This document shows, in pieces, positions 62,100-64,000 of a stretch of 64,000 nt of DNA; the stretch's first letter is position 1; every line of letters begins with the position of its first letter. Under the pieces are notes generated by a model. The model was not told where the DNA came from. It saw nothing but the letters and a program-made list of their open reading frames with translations, and made no database searches. The DNA comes from Pseudomonas sp. MWU13-2100. Lineage in GTDB: Bacteria > Pseudomonadota > Gammaproteobacteria > Pseudomonadales > Pseudomonadaceae. The stretch lies in NCBI RefSeq assembly GCF_023242365.1, contig NZ_JALLIX010000021.1, positions 42,426 to 106,425 of the forward strand. Direction: 5' to 3'. The position numbers and the translations under genes were made by a program.

Positions 62100-63464
62100 A
62101 TGTCATCCAGCATCGAATTACTGAGCAGCATTCAGGCATCCAGCCACGGATTGACGTTGGCCGAGCTACTTGCACAACACGACGGCATTGCCAGGCGCAC
62201 TGCCCAGCGTCTGATCGCGAAGCTGATCGAGAGCGGTCAAGTCACCGCACAAGGTGATGGCCGGGCGCGCCGCTATTTCAGCGCTGGCTCCCCAGCAGCC
62301 ACGACTGAGCCACTGAACGCCCCACTCGATAGTTTTCCGAGCGCCATCCCCCTCTCGGCCGACAGCCAAGAAGTGCTTGCCTACATCAACCTGCCCCCGC
62401 AAGCGCGCAAGCCCGTGGGCTACCAGCGTGACTTTCTGGACGCCTACCATCCCAATGAGACGTGGTATTTGTCCGAATCGCTGCGCCGCCAATTGCACAA
62501 GATGGGCAAAACCGCCGATCTCAATGAGCCTGCCGGCACCTACAGCCGCGCCATTCTCAATCGCTTGCTCGTCGATTTGTCTTGGGCATCCAGCCACCTG
62601 GAAGGCAACACCTATTCACGTCTCGATACGCGTGAACTCATCGAGCATGGCAAGACGGCGCCAGGCAAAGCGGCCCTCGAAACGCAGATGATTCTGAACC
62701 ATAAGACGGCAATCGAACTGTTGGTGGAAAATATCGACAGTGCCGAGTTCAACCGCTACACCGTAATGAACCTGCACAGTGCCCTGGCGGAAAACCTGTT
62801 ACCCAACCCTTCGGATGAAGGACGGGTTCGCCAACATGCCGTCGATATCGGCCAAAGTGTCTATCGCCCGCTGTCTACCCCCCAGCAAATCCAAGATGCC
62901 CTGGACGTACTGCTCGGCAAGGCCAACCAGATTCGTGACCCGTTCGAACAATCCTTTTTCATGATGGTGCACTTGCCCTATCTGCAACCCTTCGCTGACA
63001 TCAACAAACGGACCTCCCGACTGGCCGCGAACCTGCCGCTGTTCCACGCCAACCTGTGCCCACTGACATTTCTGGACGTACCGGAGCAAGCCTACAGCCG
63101 GGCCACACTCGGCGTGTATGAAATGACCCGAGTGGAATTGCTGCGAGACCTGTATGTGTGGGCCTATGAGCGCTCGACGCAGGAGTATCTGGCCATCAAA
63201 CAGGACCTGGCCGAACCAGACCCTTTGCGACTGGCTTGGCGCGACCTCATCAAGCACGCGATCCGTAGCGTTATCCAACATCCGGAACTTGACCCACTCA
63301 CCGTGATTCAGCAAGTCGTGAGCGATAGTGTTCCGGAACCCGAACAGCCCAGCGTCAAGGCTCTGCTCATTGAAGAACTTCGGCGTCTGCATGAGGGAAT
63401 GCTGGCACGTTATGGCTTGCGACCGTCTGAGTACAGCACTTGGAAAGCGACGCGTGGGCATTGA
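62100..63464 (+). CDS. Fic-family protein with N-terminal winged helix and degenerate Fic motif
   Basis: This 454-residue protein has an N-terminal HTH ('LTLAELLAQHDGIARRTAQRLIAKLIESG', about 18-46, read in parts), an inhibitory-helix motif 'SSHLEGN' (about 164-170) and the Fic core 'YLQPFADINKRTSRLAAN' (about 291-308). The canonical HPFxxGNGR is changed: the catalytic histidine position is Gln and the first glycine is Ile. Other Fic proteins share this variant, so AMP transfer may be lost or altered. No ribosome site precedes the ATG. It is flanked by the 146-bp direct repeats. Confidence 0.88.
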   Translation: MSSSIELLSSIQASSHGLTLAELLAQHDGIARRTAQRLIAKLIESGQVTAQGDGRARRYFSAGSPAATTEPLNAPLDSFPSAIPLSADSQEVLAYINLPPQARKPVGYQRDFLDAYHPNETWYLSESLRRQLHKMGKTADLNEPAGTYSRAILNRLLVDLSWASSHLEGNTYSRLDTRELIEHGKTAPGKAALETQMILNHKTAIELLVENIDSAEFNRYTVMNLHSALAENLLPNPSDEGRVRQHAVDIGQSVYRPLSTPQQIQDALDVLLGKANQIRDPFEQSFFMMVHLPYLQPFADINKRTSRLAANLPLFHANLCPLTFLDVPEQAYSRATLGVYEMTRVELLRDLYVWAYERSTQEYLAIKQDLAEPDPLRLAWRDLIKHAIRSVIQHPELDPLTVIQQVVSDSVPEPEQPSVKALLIEELRRLHEGMLARYGLRPSEYSTWKATRGH

Positions 63465-63538
63465 TGAGCACTGTGGATCTCGATCACACCACCCCATCTG
63501 CACGCCCTCCCTAAATAAATCGTCCCGTTTTCACTCAC

Positions 63539-63684
63539 AACAGCAGCAAGCAACGCTATCGCCTGACCGCCGCCGGCCAAGCGCTAAAGGCTGAACAACG
63601 CCCCTCGGACGACTGAGCCCGGGCAACCACGCCTTTGCGCCAGCACAATGCGACGCTTGGCACATTTTCGCCACAGGTACAGGG
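63539..63684 (+). repeat. 146-bp direct repeat, copy 2
   Basis: This is the second copy of the sequence at 61823-61968. It carries the same C-terminal codons and stop of the AlbA_2-type gene without the rest of that gene. It lies in the 322-base gap between fic and the last gene; I see no gene in that gap. Confidence 0.9.
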
Positions 63685-63786
63685 AGACAACTGCGCGCGC
63701 CGCGTGGAGCGCTAGTCATCCAGCGCTGGTTGCTTGATCAGTGGGATCTGTCGCTACTTCCCAGGCTCTTGAGATGGCGGCTCGGG

Positions 63787-64000
63787 TTAAAGCTGTCCTT
63801 CGTGGTAGCTCTGGATCACTCGCTCGCACATAACGACGCCGTTGTGTTTTGTCGGTAGATATTTATAACTGCCGACGTAATGCAACATCATGGCGACATG
63901 GAAACCTCGCATCACACCATTCTGGCTCTCGCCGCCCAACGCGGCCCGATAAGCCCGCGCGATCTCGAGCCGAGGAAACTCCCTATTAATACGTAGCCCT
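63787..64000 (-). CDS. unknown protein, C-terminal 70 residues (5' end outside window)
   Basis: A minus-strand frame enters from the right edge and stops at TAA (63787-63789). It reads 'REFPRLEIARAYRAALGGES', 'QNGVMRGFHVAMMLHYVGSY', 'KYLPTKHNGVVMCERVIQSY', 'HEGQL'. It looks like a real coding end (balanced composition, no stops), but I do not recognise the family. Confidence 0.5.
   Translation of the reverse strand, partial: GLRINREFPRLEIARAYRAALGGESQNGVMRGFHVAMMLHYVGSYKYLPTKHNGVVMCERVIQSYHEGQL

Noticed and set aside
41215..63700. CRISPR array
   Set aside because: No regularly spaced direct repeats with unique spacers. The only regular repeats are the REP doublets, the short fic operator units and the two 146-bp copies.

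Overview
The window is a piece of a Pseudomonas chromosome, most likely from the P. fluorescens group. The evidence is the GC-rich core, the gene order (pnp-rpsO-truB-rbfA-infB-nusA-rimP, secG-tpiA-glmM-folP-ftsH, greA-carB-carA-dapB-dnaJ-dnaK-grpE, recN/fur/bamE/ratA/smpB, lldR-lldPD), REP/REPIN repeats built on a 'gggcttgcccgc'-type core, and a tmRNA with an ANDD...ALAA tag.

Bases 1 to about 41,600 are conserved core. Left to right they hold a DUF748 tail, DUF2845 and BON-domain genes; the translation and RNA-decay block on the minus strand behind tRNA-fMet and two terminators; tRNA-Leu with the secG-tpiA-glmM-folP-ftsH-rlmE block; yhbY; the greA-carB-carA-dapB-dnaJ-dnaK-grpE minus-strand block, with a carA attenuator and two sigma-32 promoters; SOS-boxed recN; fur facing bamE; the RnfH-type gene, ratA and smpB; the lactate-utilisation locus with an LldR operator; and ssrA.

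Bases from about 41,600 to the end are accessory. After a structured-RNA/DUF6124 unit and a DUF2441-like gene comes a large defence locus of two converging operons. The plus-strand operon (43,388-53,374) has five translationally coupled genes: two proteins I do not recognise, a NERD nuclease/superfamily 1 helicase, a DrmA-like helicase and a DrmB-like DUF1998 protein. The minus-strand operon (59,127-53,629) has a ribbon-helix-helix regulator with a palindromic operator, a DNA cytosine-5 methyltransferase, an McrB-like AAA+ ATPase, a DUF2357 PD-(D/E)XK nuclease and a Vsr mismatch endonuclease. I read this as a DISARM-like module that carries no methylase of its own, next to a LlaJI-like (McrBC-type, methylase-bearing) restriction-modification module. 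This is the strongest candidate here for an undescribed combined system.

The right end is a graveyard of mobile DNA: a Tn3 transposase fragment, a decayed YqaJ recombinase, a frameshifted IS30-family element, and the 3' part of an AlbA_2/HATPase-type gene. A Fic-family gene with a dense upstream repeat array sits between two 146-bp direct repeats, and a truncated unknown gene runs off the end. No integrase is visible, so the element carrying the locus, if there is one, extends beyond the window.
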